From the NCBI RefSeq assembly GCF_900115775.1, contig NZ_FOXS01000006.1:310001-374000 (forward strand): a stretch of 64,000 bases of DNA, written 5' to 3'. The notes below the pieces were generated by a model. That model worked only from the letters and a program-made list of their open reading frames with translations. It was not told the origin of the DNA and ran no database searches. This DNA is from Hymenobacter arizonensis. Its GTDB lineage: Bacteria > Bacteroidota > Bacteroidia > Cytophagales > Hymenobacteraceae. This document shows, piece by piece, positions 8,402 through 18,657 of the stretch; positions within the stretch are counted from its first letter, which is position 1; each line of letters begins with the position of its first letter. A program made the translations under genes and the position numbers.

Positions 8402-9889
8402 CTACTTTTTCTGAGTAACAGCCCGCAGCGCATTCACCCGCCCAAACCCGTAGTACGGGTCGCGGCCAGGCTTGCCCAGGTCATCGGCCGAGGCGCGGAG
8501 GATGGCCTCGACGCGGGCGGGGTCCATCTGGCCGCCGTTTTTGCCGATGATGAGGGCGGCGACTCCGCTGGCGTGGGGCGCGGCCATGCTCGTGCCGGCC
8601 AGCCAGGAATAGCCGCCGTGGTGGTCGGTGCTGAGCACCATGTCCATGGCGTAGGTGGGCTGGTAATAGCCGAATAGCGTAGTTATTTCATAAAAGTCGG
8701 GGTAACGGGAATCGCCACCTGGTGCAGCAAACGCCACCGTGGGCGTGCCGTAGTTGGAGTAAGATGCAAACCGGTCGAGGTTGCAGGTTTCGGGGGCTTT
8801 GCCCCAGCCCATGGGGCCCGTGGCTGAAATGGCGATAACCCCGGAGGCATCGGCTGGCATGCGCACCCAGTTGTGGTCTTGGCTGGTGTCGATGCCGTCG
8901 TTACCGGCCGAGGCAATGATGGTGGCACCACGCTTGCGGGCGTAGCTGGTAGCCTTGTTCAGGGCAGACAGCAAGTCCTTGGTGGCTTTGGAATTATTGA
9001 TGGTCTTGCCGTTTTCGTCGCGGAACTTACCGTTGCGGGGCAGCAATGCCGTTAGGCTCATGTTGATGACATCGGCGTTATGGTCGGCGGCGTAAATAAT
9101 GCCGTTGATTAGCCAAGACAATTGGCCTTCGCCAGCGTCGCTCATCACCTTCACCAGCAAAAGCTTGGCCTTGGGCGCTACTCCTATCACGCCCTCGTTG
9201 TTGTCGGCAGCGGCAATGGTGCCGGCCGTGTGCGTGCCGTGGCTGGTACCGTAGGTGCGATGCTGCGCATCGTAGCTTTCGCCGGGCAGCGTTACGAAGG
9301 AGGTGCTGCCGATGATGTTATCCTGCAGGTCGGGGTGGGTCAGGTCATAGCCGGTGTCCAAATCGGCCACTATCACGCCCTCGCCCCGGGCGCCGGTGTT
9401 CCAGGCAGCAGGTGCCTGAATGGCCGTCAGGCCCCATTGCAGCGGGAGAAAAGGGTTGTTGCCTCGCACGCCGGAGCCGGCGTGAGAAGCTGGCTTTACA
9501 AACGGGCGCGCCGGCTGAACTTCATCGGAATAAAACACGAAATCATTGACTACGGCCTGCACTCCCGGCATCTTGGCGGCTTGAGCAGCAAAGTCGGGGT
9601 CGTCGGAGGTGGCCGTGGCCAGGCCCGCGCCTTTGAACTCGGCGGTTACCTTGCCCTTGGCGCGCTTGGTTTGGTTAGCAAGGTCGGACGGTAGTCCATC
9701 GCCCGAGTAGATAACGATGTAGTGCTTGGACAGCAGCTGCACGTCCTTTTTTTTCGGTTTGCTGTCTTGGTAGACGGGCGATGCTTCTGGCCCCTCGGGG
9801 CTCACTGGGTCTTTGCTACAACCAGCAACAAAAAGCAGACCCAAACAAAGCGCTGGGATAATACGCCGGGTAGAGGTATGGTACCACAT
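8402..9889 (-). CDS. S8 (subtilisin-like) serine peptidase, lipoprotein
   Basis: This is a secreted subtilase of 495 residues. A lipobox VAGC places the lipidated cysteine at residue 24. Residues about 55-120 resemble an inhibitor-I9 propeptide (HYIVIYSG...VQAVVNDFVFY). The catalytic triad is visible: Asp178 in ADLDTGYD, His217 in SHGTHTAG, Ser in GTSMAAPHASG near residue 435. The oxyanion Asn lies in ASAGNDG. No C-terminal sorting domain is seen. It is monocistronic, with a bidirectional terminator downstream. The substrate is unknown. Confidence 0.93.
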   Translation of the reverse strand: MWYHTSTRRIIPALCLGLLFVAGCSKDPVSPEGPEASPVYQDSKPKKKDVQLLSKHYIVIYSGDGLPSDLANQTKRAKGKVTAEFKGAGLATATSDDPDFAAQAAKMPGVQAVVNDFVFYSDEVQPARPFVKPASHAGSGVRGNNPFLPLQWGLTAIQAPAAWNTGARGEGVIVADLDTGYDLTHPDLQDNIIGSTSFVTLPGESYDAQHRTYGTSHGTHTAGTIAAADNNEGVIGVAPKAKLLLVKVMSDAGEGQLSWLINGIIYAADHNADVINMSLTALLPRNGKFRDENGKTINNSKATKDLLSALNKATSYARKRGATIIASAGNDGIDTSQDHNWVRMPADASGVIAISATGPMGWGKAPETCNLDRFASYSNYGTPTVAFAAPGGDSRYPDFYEITTLFGYYQPTYAMDMVLSTDHHGGYSWLAGTSMAAPHASGVAALIIGKNGGQMDPARVEAILRASADDLGKPGRDPYYGFGRVNALRAVTQKK

Positions 9890-10305
9890 AGAATAACTAT
9901 TAATGAACGAAGGATAGAAAGAGCCTACATACTGCTTAAGCCTCTTTGAAGTTAATCAATTATTACGCCACCTACCTGATTTTTTCATAGTTTAAATTGG
10001 ATTGAAACCAATTAAGCCGATAACATCATCCGTAGATTGTGCCATCGATTTATCCAACAGCCGACTATGAAATGCTCCTAAATCAGCAACTTTTGTTCTG
10101 ATTCAAAGAAATAAAAAATAGTTCCTCGCAAAATCTCCCACGGCGGGCTCGCCACCGTCCAATAACCGTTGGCTATTCACAAGGGGAACACTGGGGCGCC
10201 GCATCGGCACCGGGCACCGGCCCGAAGGGGCACACACAACCAGTACCCGCACATGCTGGCAGCAGGTTGGGAATCTTCAGGTCGTGTTGGATGGAGCTGA
10301 CGGAG
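9890..10305. other. gene-free stretch upstream of the S8 peptidase
   Basis: The part next to the peptidase is AT-rich and probably carries its promoter. A small hairpin (AATTGG/CCAATT, 9995-10013) is present. No convincing ORF, RNA gene or repeat was seen in the remainder. Confidence 0.4.
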
Positions 10306-10788
10306 CTAGGCCAGCTGGGTCAGGGCTTCTTCGTTACCCTGTTGCAGGGCCAGGCCGCGGGCGGTGAAGCCACGGGCATCGGCAATGGTTTGGTCGGCGC
10401 CGGCTTCAATCAGCAGCTTCACTAGGTTGTTGCGGCCGAAGAGGGTCGCAAACATGAGGGCCGTGCCGCCGTTGCCGTTTTGCAGGTTGAGGTTGGCGCC
10501 GTGTTGAATGAGGAGTTGGGCAATTTCGGGGTAGCCTTTGAAGCTGACGCCCATCAGGGCGGTGTTGCCGCTCACGTCCTGCACGTTGGGGTCGGCGCCG
10601 GCTTCGAGCAGGAAACGGGTGGCGTCGAGGTGGTCGTCGTAGGCAGTCAGGATGAGGGCCGAGAAGCCTTTGCCGTTGGTTACGTTAATGTCGAGGCCAG
10701 TGGCCAGCAGTTCCTGCAGCACGGCAACGTCGCCGCGGCGGGCGGCATCAAATAGCAAATCCTCGGGGCGGGAAGAGGTAAAATCCAT
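10306..10788 (-). CDS. ankyrin repeat protein
   Basis: The 160-residue cytoplasmic protein (no signal peptide) is built from about four ankyrin units. Each shows the typical G-TALMxAxxxG...LLxxGAxxNxQ pattern: FSALILTAYDD, LLEAGADPNVQDVSGNTALM, LLIQHGANLNLQNGNGGTAL, LLIEAGADQTIADARG. Ankyrin stacks bind partner proteins, but no catalytic motif or linked partner indicates which. Similar small proteins often accompany catalases or immunity genes. Neither is adjacent here, so a specific role cannot be given. Confidence 0.88.
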   Translation of the reverse strand: MDFTSSRPEDLLFDAARRGDVAVLQELLATGLDINVTNGKGFSALILTAYDDHLDATRFLLEAGADPNVQDVSGNTALMGVSFKGYPEIAQLLIQHGANLNLQNGNGGTALMFATLFGRNNLVKLLIEAGADQTIADARGFTARGLALQQGNEEALTQLA

Positions 10789-10901
10789 GGTTGGGCTAAT
10801 CAGAGTTGAGAGCTTGGTGGTCTGTATTCGATAATTCAGGGCCGGGAGTTGGCAAAAGTTTGCTCACCACTACCTGACTCCCTCATACTGACAACCAAAG
10901 A

Positions 10902-11648
10902 TTAAAACCACATCAGCATGACCAGGTTTAGAGCGGTCAGCAAACTGCTCACGGTAGCGGTATTAATCACGGCTTCGGACGAGAGCCTGGGCCACACGCC
11001 CACGCCCGCCACCAGGCCCAGCAGCAGTGGCAGCAGGGCAAATGTGCCGTAGATGGTGCCGCCATAAGGCTGAAACACCTCCGGGCCATCGGGCGAGGCG
11101 GGCGAGCTCACGCGCCGCACCACCCCCAGCAAAGGCGTCTTCCAAACATTGATGCGCTGGCCAGCGCGCACGCGCTGGCTGATGTGGCTCGACAGCCGAA
11201 ACGAGGTGTGCTGGGTGTGCACCCGGTAGGCCAGCTGCGGCGCGGACAGGGCCGATGACACGAATACCGGAAAGCGGGTGCGCACCTTTTCGTTGGGGAA
11301 TTCGCGCAGCGGCAAGGCCCAATCGAGGGCCAGCAGCAGGAAGCAGGCCAGCAGCGCGGCGTTGAGGCTGCGGGCTACGCGGGCGTAGCGCCGGAGGCGT
11401 TCGTCGGGGCGCAAGCGCGGCCGGGCGGGTGCCTCGGGTTCCTGGGCCAGCAGCAGGTCGTAGGCAATGCGGCGGCGGGCATTGCCCAGAATGTCGAACC
11501 CGGCTTCCACATCGGCCAGCCGCGCCTTCATGATGCGGTCGGCGGCCGCGAGGCGCTTGAAACGGGCGCGCTGGCGTGCATAAGCTTGCTCAATCTGCAC
11601 GGCCGTGGCCGTGGGGCCGATGCCCAAGACGCGGTAGTAGTTCTGCAT
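10902..11648 (-). CDS. membrane protein with degenerate N-terminal J domain
   Basis: Residues 1-70 (YYRVLGIGPTATAVQIEQAY ... ADVEAGFDILGNARRRIAYD) follow the helix pattern of a DnaJ J domain. The HPD tripeptide needed to stimulate DnaK is replaced by a basic stretch (RFKRLAA), so it is unlikely to be a canonical co-chaperone. Hydrophobic segments follow near 95-115 (LNAALLACFLLLALDW), near 205-220 (LLPLLLGLVAGVGVW) and at the extreme C-terminus (LLTALNLVMLMWF). Between them is an extracytoplasmic-looking loop of about 90 residues. The function is unknown. It lies on its own between the ankyrin gene and the urease locus. Confidence 0.75.
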   Translation of the reverse strand: MQNYYRVLGIGPTATAVQIEQAYARQRARFKRLAAADRIMKARLADVEAGFDILGNARRRIAYDLLLAQEPEAPARPRLRPDERLRRYARVARSLNAALLACFLLLALDWALPLREFPNEKVRTRFPVFVSSALSAPQLAYRVHTQHTSFRLSSHISQRVRAGQRINVWKTPLLGVVRRVSSPASPDGPEVFQPYGGTIYGTFALLPLLLGLVAGVGVWPRLSSEAVINTATVSSLLTALNLVMLMWF

Positions 11649-11775
11649 ACGTCAAGCGCGGCTGAAGTTATAAAATACATTTAAAACTATATAGTTAAAC
11701 GCTGCCTATCGCTGCCCGGTTACACTCAAAGCCTTGGAAGATACTTGGGTTAGCCAAAAGCCAACCCGAACGTCG

Positions 11776-11857
11776 TGCTGAGCTGGCCGAGGCATCTCTG
11801 CCGCTTCGTTGCACCGGCTCTCGCGAAGCAGTAGAGATGCTTCGGCCAGCTCAGCAG
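11776..11857. repeat. inverted repeat, GTCATGC/GAAGCATC family
   Basis: Arms 11776-11799 (TGCTGAGCTGGCCGAGGCAT...) and 11833-11857 are reverse complements apart from a single change (GAGGC versus GAAGC). It lies in the gap between the J-domain gene and ureD; the rest of that gap shows no gene. Confidence 0.75.
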
Positions 11858-12095
11858 GGCCGTTTTTATTAACTCAAACAGCTTTGTAGAGTTGCCACCG
11901 GGACTTAATCCAGGCTGGCGCTGGCATCACGAAATACCAATCTGAAAATTACTGGGTGTGGAATTGTTAAGATAAGCTTTGCAGAAACGGAGTTTATGGA
12001 TAGTTGCTTACTGAGCAGCAAGGACGTAATTCGTGGTTCCGACGCTGCGTGCGAGCAGCGCTTCAGCCTTCAACCTCCATCACTTGCCACCCCAC

Positions 12096-12953
12096 ATGAA
12101 CACCCCGACGGAGTGGAGTACGCTGGAGGTAGCGCAGGTGCGCGGCAAATCGCGGCTCATCACCAGCAAAAGCATTCAGCCCCTTAAGGTTTTCAACCCG
12201 GCCTCGCCTAGCCAAACCTGCCACGTGGTGCTGTCGAGCTACGGCGGCGGCATGGTGGCCGGCGATGCCATTCGGCTGCGCATTGCCGCGGCCCCGCACG
12301 CACAACTGGTGGTGAGCACTCAGGCCAGCACTAAAATTTTTCGCTCGATAGACGGTGCCGTGGCCGAGCAGCACACCACCGGCAGCCTGGCCACGGGCGC
12401 CATGGCCGTGGTTTTTCCCGACCCAGTGGTGCTGCAGGCCCAGAGTCGCTACCGCCAAACCCAGGAGTGGCAGCTTGCGCCCGATTCGCTGCTGCTGCTG
12501 GTCGACTGGTTCCACTCCGGCCGCATGGACCAGGGCGAGCGGTTTGCTTTCACCGCCCTGCACTCGGAGCTGCGCGTGCGCATAGCCAACAGGCTGGTGC
12601 TGCTGGACCGGTTTGCCTTCAGCCCCGCCGAAAACATTGCCAAATCGCCCGGCAACTTTGCGGGGTACCAAACCTTCTTCTCGATGTTTTTGGTGGGCAG
12701 CCCCACCGATGCGCGCTTCCGGCTGCTGGCCGAGGCGCTACAGCAGCAAACGATGCCCGGCAGCACCGGCCCGCACTTCAACCTCAACGGCCATGAATGC
12801 GTAGTTTCGGTGGCCAGGGCGCGGGAAAACGTGTGGGTGCTGCGGGCGGCTGCGACCGGCCGGATGGCTTTGCAGCCGCTGTGCGAGCATATTTTGGCGG
12901 CGCTGGCAGATGATGAGCTACTGGGGTATAATCCGCTGGCGCGGAAGTACTGA
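12096..12953 (+). CDS. ureD: urease accessory protein UreD
   Basis: UreD is the scaffold that binds apo-urease and recruits UreF/UreG for nickel delivery. The protein from ATG 12096 (MNTPTEWSTLEVAQVRGKSR) is 285 residues, normal for the family. It shows the conserved early block (SYGGGMVAGDAIRLRI), ASTKIFRS and VVFPDPVVLQAQSRYRQ. An upstream in-frame ATG at 12033 would add 21 residues lacking family character. It is transcribed toward ureG, convergent with the other urease genes and ending 26 bp before the ureG stop, so it must have its own promoter. Confidence 0.92.
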   Translation: MNTPTEWSTLEVAQVRGKSRLITSKSIQPLKVFNPASPSQTCHVVLSSYGGGMVAGDAIRLRIAAAPHAQLVVSTQASTKIFRSIDGAVAEQHTTGSLATGAMAVVFPDPVVLQAQSRYRQTQEWQLAPDSLLLLVDWFHSGRMDQGERFAFTALHSELRVRIANRLVLLDRFAFSPAENIAKSPGNFAGYQTFFSMFLVGSPTDARFRLLAEALQQQTMPGSTGPHFNLNGHECVVSVARARENVWVLRAAATGRMALQPLCEHILAALADDELLGYNPLARKY

Positions 12954-12978
12954 GGTAGCGCCGCCGTGCCCGGCACTG

Positions 12979-13731
12979 CTACCGCCGGTCTTCGCGCACG
13001 GCAGCCAGGGCACGGGCTTTCGCCGCTTTGATGTGGCCGATAATCTCATCCAGGCCGTGCCCATCGATGGCGCGAGCGAAAAGGAAAGGGCCATCGCCGC
13101 GCATCTTACGTGAGTCGCGCTCCATCACGCCCAGGTCGGCTTTTATCAGGTCTTTGAGGTCGATTTTGTTGATGATGAGCAAATCGGACTGGGTGATGCC
13201 GGGGCCGCCCTTGCGCGGGATTTTGTCGCCGCCCGACACGTCGATGACGTAGATGGAATAGTCGACCAGCTCGCGGCTGAAGTGGGCGGCCAAGTTGTCG
13301 CCGCCACTTTCCACGAAGAGGTAGTCCAGCCCGTAGTCGAAGCGCTGCATGAGGCCTTCCAGCGCGTCCATGTTTAGGGAAATGTCTTCGCGAATGGCGG
13401 CGTGCGGGCAGCCACCGGTTTCCACGCCTACAATCCGGTCTTCGCTCAGGGCGCTGTGGCGGATGAGAAACTCGGCGTCTTCGCGGGTAAAAATGTCATT
13501 CGTGACTACACCAAGCTCGAACTCGTGGCGCAGTCGTTCGCACAGGGCTTTGAGCAGCGCCGTTTTGCCCGTGCCCACCGGCCCGCCAATGCCCACAGTG
13601 AAAGCCCGCTTGCGGAAATTGCGGTAGCTTGGCAGCCGCCGGGTTTCGCGCTCCTTGAAGTCGCCCGGCGATTCATAGGCTTCGTGCTGGTGGCCGTGGA
13701 GGAGAAGGGCGAGTTTTTCGACAAAAGCCAT
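12979..13731 (-). CDS. ureG: urease accessory GTPase UreG
   Basis: This SIMIBI-class GTPase powers nickel insertion into urease. The 250-residue protein has the P-loop GGPVGTGKTALL near residue 50, the nickel-site CPH motif in VETGGCPHAAIREDIS, the LDYLFVESGGDN block and the base-specificity motif NKIDL. An N-terminal extension of about 45 residues includes a short His-containing run (HGHQHE). It is the last gene of the minus-strand urease unit, following ureF after a 73-bp gap that contains an inverted repeat. Confidence 0.96.
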   Translation of the reverse strand: MAFVEKLALLLHGHQHEAYESPGDFKERETRRLPSYRNFRKRAFTVGIGGPVGTGKTALLKALCERLRHEFELGVVTNDIFTREDAEFLIRHSALSEDRIVGVETGGCPHAAIREDISLNMDALEGLMQRFDYGLDYLFVESGGDNLAAHFSRELVDYSIYVIDVSGGDKIPRKGGPGITQSDLLIINKIDLKDLIKADLGVMERDSRKMRGDGPFLFARAIDGHGLDEIIGHIKAAKARALAAVREDRR

Positions 13732-13735
13732 GAGC

Positions 13736-13805
13736 AGTAGCGCGGACTTTTAGTCCGCGAATAAGTTGGAACGATGTGGACTCGCAGACTAAAAATCCGC
13801 GCTAC
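13736..13805. repeat. inverted repeat, TAGCGCGGACTTTTAGTCCGCG family
   Basis: The left arm 13736-13759 and the right arm 13783-13805 are imperfect reverse complements. Each arm is itself partly palindromic (CGCGGAC...GTCCGCG). It fills the ureF-ureG gap and its right arm reaches the ureF stop codon. The same family occurs at 27931-27998 and 62022-62101. Confidence 0.85.
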
Positions 13806-14476
13806 TAATTCTGAAAAAGCTTGGAATAAATGTCTTCATGCAGCACCTGGGCCACTTCCAGCAAAAATGCTGAGCGAGTCGCCTCGCCATATTCCTTGCC
13901 TGCGTGCGCTGCCAGAATATGCTCGAACACTGCATAGAAATCGTGCTGCAGCTGGTGCCCCTCCAGCGGCCCCAGAAACCCGAGGCGGATGGCGGCGCTG
14001 AGCTGGTCGCGCAGTAGCATGTGCAGGTACATGGCTTGCAATTCTTTTAGCTCAAAGCCGACCCGCTGCAAGGCCAGCGTGAAAACCAGCGTGAAATGCG
14101 GTGGAATTTCCTGGGCGGCGAACCATTGGGTAATGGTTTCCAGCTCAGCTTCCGGGTAGAAGCTGGCCAGCAGCTTCAGCCAGTTGCGGCCCTGCACGGC
14201 GCTGGCTTTGTAGAGGCCCGACACCAGTAACTGCGCGTCGTATTCTTCGGCCACCACTTTCAGTTCTTCGCCAAGCTCAGCGAGTCGAAAGCTAGAATTG
14301 ATGAACGGTAATTCGGCGCTGCCGGCCTGCTGCAAGAAAGAATATAGGTAGTTCCGCAACGCAAAGGGCGTGCTCACCAAACCCAGCGTGATGCTGCTTT
14401 CCAGCCCGGAGGAATAGGCAAATGAGCCGGTGGGAATGGCCGAATCGACAAGGTGCAGGAGGCGGGCGAATTGCAT
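13805..14476 (-). CDS. ureF: urease accessory protein UreF
   Basis: UreF bridges UreD and UreG in the urease maturation complex. The 223-residue helical protein begins with the family signature (LLHLVDSAIPTGSFAYSSGL, then ESSI), a normal UreF N-terminus. The predicted all-helical body has the conserved SALYKASAVQGR-like segment (SGLYKASAVQGRNWL) and a C-terminal LGPLEGHQLQHDF block. It lies between ureC and ureG, and both flanking gaps contain inverted-repeat elements. Confidence 0.92.
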   Translation of the reverse strand: MQFARLLHLVDSAIPTGSFAYSSGLESSITLGLVSTPFALRNYLYSFLQQAGSAELPFINSSFRLAELGEELKVVAEEYDAQLLVSGLYKASAVQGRNWLKLLASFYPEAELETITQWFAAQEIPPHFTLVFTLALQRVGFELKELQAMYLHMLLRDQLSAAIRLGFLGPLEGHQLQHDFYAVFEHILAAHAGKEYGEATRSAFLLEVAQVLHEDIYSKLFQN

Positions 14477-14487
14477 GTTGGGATGAG

Positions 14488-14633
14488 GTAGATGGCGCGG
14501 GTTTCTGCCCCATGCCGACTATTAGCGGGGCTCCGGCCCGCAATCGTTGGCCGAAATCGTTGCTGGTGGCAAGGTGCCGCGCCGGCCGGAGGCCAGCAAA
14601 TAGATGGCACGGGCCGTAGGCCCGCGCCATCTG

Positions 14634-14635
<2 letters not shown>
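14488..14635. repeat. inverted repeat between ureC and ureF
   Basis: The outer arms are GTAGATGGCGCGGG (from 14488) and CCCGCGCCATCTGC (to 14635). Further internal pairings include CGGGGCTCCGGCCCG and GCCGGCCGGAGGCC. The right arm overlaps the last bases of ureC. This core sequence is not repeated elsewhere in the window. Confidence 0.7.
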
Positions 14636-16349
<1,714 letters not shown>

Positions 16350-16388
16350 ATCGTTGTTTTAATGCTGTTTTCTAAAAGATTTCGCGCC

Positions 16389-16907
16389 TCACATATCGTA
16401 GGTAAGGAAATAATCTTTGCTGTTTTTCTGGTCACGCCATAAGTACCAGCACAAATCCTTTTGTTGACGGCTATATGGTTTCACTGTAGCAGGAATTTCT
16501 TTATTCCACCACCAAACGCTTGTCCCAAATCCACCCGTAGCAAAGTCATGAATAAGAGAATCGGGCTTTAATTCCAGTTGCTTGATTATTGCCTGATGAG
16601 TTGATGAATCACAGTTGAAAACAAACGAGTAAGAAGCATCAATACCTAGCCTATCAGAGTTGCAATAGATGTTCTTCACATCTGGCGTTGGCTCGATTCC
16701 TAAGAAATCTTTAAAGCGTCTTTTGTTACTTTCAGTGTCAGGAGTTGCCGAGTCAAAGCCAGGAAATACTCGTTCCTTTTTTTCGAATAAGAATCGGTGA
16801 ATTGATTGACTCAACTGCTGTTTTTTAGTCTTGATTTTGTTGCAGGAAACACTTCCGAGAATTGTCGTTGCCAATGCCAAATGAATAAAGAACTGAAGCT
16901 GTTTCAT
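16389..16907 (-). CDS. hypothetical lipoprotein inserted in the urease operon
   Basis: The 172-residue protein has a short signal peptide with a probable lipobox (ILGSVSC, Cys at about 22), then a charged, aromatic-rich globular part with no motif I recognise. Base composition is visibly AT-richer than the flanking urease genes and codons are correspondingly different, suggesting recent arrival. It sits in the same orientation between ureAB and ureC with small gaps (18 bp upstream, 39 bp downstream), so it is probably co-transcribed. No link to nickel or urea chemistry can be read from the sequence. Confidence 0.7.
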   Translation of the reverse strand: MKQLQFFIHLALATTILGSVSCNKIKTKKQQLSQSIHRFLFEKKERVFPGFDSATPDTESNKRRFKDFLGIEPTPDVKNIYCNSDRLGIDASYSFVFNCDSSTHQAIIKQLELKPDSLIHDFATGGFGTSVWWWNKEIPATVKPYSRQQKDLCWYLWRDQKNSKDYFLTYDM

Positions 16908-16925
16908 GTAATGACTATTGATAAA

Positions 16926-17675
16926 TCAGAAGCCCTGAGCGGATATCTTCTCTAATATCGTTTGCTTCTTTCCAGCATCATCGAGCTTCCCATCAATCAG
17001 CCCATTGCCGCCGTACACGATGCGCTCGCCGGCCAGGGCCACCAGGCGCACGCGCTTGCGCTCGCCGGGCTCGAAGCGCACCGCCGTGCCGGCTGGGATG
17101 TTGAGGCGGAAACCGTAGGCGACGGCGCGGTCGAAGTGTAGCGCCGCGTTGGTTTCGAAAAAGGAATAGTGCGAGCCGACCTGCACGGGCCGGTCGCCCA
17201 TGTTAACGACGTCCACGTCTACCGTGGCGCGGCTTTCGTTGAGGATAACCTCGGCCGGGTGCAGTTGGTATTCGCCGGGCTGGGGGTGGCTGGCGTTGGC
17301 GGGCGTGGCGCTGGGGGCCGGGGCTTTGCTGAGGCCGGAGCCGTAGAGGGCCAGGGCGGCATCGCCGGTTTCGCGGCAGATGGGGTGGTGCACGGTAACG
17401 AGTTTGGTGCCGTCGGGGAAGGTGCCTTCGATTTGAACTTCGTGAATCATGTCGGCCACGCCGGGCAGTACATCGGCCAGGCCCAGCAGCTGCTTGCCCT
17501 TGTCCATGAGCACGGCCACCCGCTCGCCGTCGCGGATGAACTCCAGCAGCTGCGTGGCGATGAGGGCCAGGGCTTCGGGGTAATTCAGGAGCAGGCCGCG
17601 GGCGTAGCGTTTTTGGGCCACGACACCGGCTTGGTGGAGAACGAGCTTGTCGAGGTCTTTGGGGCTTAAATGCAT
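16926..17675 (-). CDS. ureAB: urease fused gamma and beta subunits (UreA-UreB)
   Basis: Residues 1-100 are the gamma subunit (MHLSPKDLDKLVLHQAGVVA, ALIATQLLEFIRDGE, GTFPDGTKLVTVHHPI). A linker of about 30 residues rich in Ala/Pro/Ser follows. Residues 132-245 are the beta subunit (PGEYQLHPAEVILN, VGSHYSFFETNAALHFDR, ERKRVRLVALAGERIVYGGN). This two-in-one arrangement is best known from Helicobacter, where the fused chain is called UreA. Together with UreC it should form a two-chain urease. It follows the UreH-like permease in the same orientation. Confidence 0.95.
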   Translation of the reverse strand: MHLSPKDLDKLVLHQAGVVAQKRYARGLLLNYPEALALIATQLLEFIRDGERVAVLMDKGKQLLGLADVLPGVADMIHEVQIEGTFPDGTKLVTVHHPICRETGDAALALYGSGLSKAPAPSATPANASHPQPGEYQLHPAEVILNESRATVDVDVVNMGDRPVQVGSHYSFFETNAALHFDRAVAYGFRLNIPAGTAVRFEPGERKRVRLVALAGERIVYGGNGLIDGKLDDAGKKQTILEKISAQGF

Positions 17676-17690
17676 AAATCGGTCTTACGG

Positions 17691-17832
17691 GCGCCTCACC
17701 CCTAGCCCCTCTCCGAAAAGGAGAGGGGGACTAGTTTTAGTTTTTGGGGGCTGCTTTTCTGGATGACAATTTAGGTCTAGGTCTAGAGCTAGTTCCCCTC
17801 TCCTTTTGGGAGAGGGGCTAGGGGTGAGGCGC
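17691..17832. repeat. inverted repeat, CCTCACCCC/GGCCCCTCTCC family
   Basis: Arms 17691-17730 (GCGCCTCACCCCTAGCCCCT...) and 17793-17832 are nearly exact reverse complements. Each arm contains its own CCCTCTCC/GGAGAGGG hairpin, so the transcript could fold either as one long stem or as two small ones. It lies between ureH and ureAB. Confidence 0.85.
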
Positions 17833-17844
17833 GATGTTGCCCGG

Positions 17845-18447
17845 TTAAATACTCCCATAAATCATCCACCCGCCATACCCGATGCACAGCAGCGACGAAA
17901 GGGTAACAGCACTCAACTTCAACACCCGATTGATTTTCATGCGCTTGGTGAACGGCACGCTGCACATCCCTGCCACGATAAACATGCCCAGAATAGACCC
18001 GATGCCGAACACCAGAAAATACAGCACGCTCAGCCACGGGTTGCGGATTTCGCTCATCACCAGCAGCACCAGTGCACCGCTGCCCGCCAGACCGTGCAGT
18101 AGGCCCACGGCGTAGGCCGCGCGGGACGGGGCCACGCCAGGGCGCACCTTAGCAGCTTCGCGGCGCTGGTCGAGCAGGCGGCTGATGCCCATCACGACGA
18201 GCATGAGGCCCACGGCGGCTTCGAAATAGCCGGAGGTCAGAAAGGTGACGCGTCCCAACAGAATAAAACTGCCCACAACTACCAACGTGGTGGTGTGGCC
18301 CAGGCCCCAGTACACTCCGTCGCGCAAGGCTTCGGCCATCGTATCGCGGCGCGAAATAAGGTTGCCCACAGCCAGCAAATGGTCAGGTTCAAATGCATGA
18401 CCCATTCCGGCCACAGAAGCAAACAAAATTGGCAATACTACCTGCAT
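17845..18447 (-). CDS. UreH/NicO-type nickel permease
   Basis: The 200-residue integral membrane protein has about six hydrophobic segments. The metal-transporter signature HAFEPDHLLAV is in the first segment, comparable to the HxxxxDH motif of NiCoT/NicO nickel carriers. A GLGHTTTLVVVG segment and GLLHGLAGSGALVLL match the urease-associated UreH branch. Its position directly upstream of ureAB supports import of Ni(II) for urease assembly. Cobalt or another divalent metal cannot be excluded from sequence alone. It is the likely first gene of the minus-strand urease unit. Confidence 0.85.
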   Translation of the reverse strand: MQVVLPILFASVAGMGHAFEPDHLLAVGNLISRRDTMAEALRDGVYWGLGHTTTLVVVGSFILLGRVTFLTSGYFEAAVGLMLVVMGISRLLDQRREAAKVRPGVAPSRAAYAVGLLHGLAGSGALVLLVMSEIRNPWLSVLYFLVFGIGSILGMFIVAGMCSVPFTKRMKINRVLKLSAVTLSSLLCIGYGGWMIYGSI

Positions 18448-18592
18448 TTAAAGGGTACTCGTAGCTAAACACACCCGAACTCAGGATATATGACCCAATT
18501 CTGAAAGGCATTTTTCAATATTAATCAATTTTCTATCATCATTCTTTTTAATAGTTAGAAAAACTGCTTTTTACCCTTTCCGATGAACAAAA

Positions 18593-18630
18593 TGGGGGAG
18601 TAAATGCCCAGCCAGACATTTACTCCCCCA
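18593..18630 (-). terminator. intrinsic terminator downstream of asnA
   Basis: A 14-bp perfect stem (TGGGGGAGTAAATG / CATTTACTCCCCCA) with a 10-nt loop begins 28 bp after the asnA stop. On the minus strand it is followed by a short T-rich run (TTTTG). Confidence 0.8.
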
Positions 18631-18657
18631 CTATAAAATCGCGCTTGCAGCAGCTAT

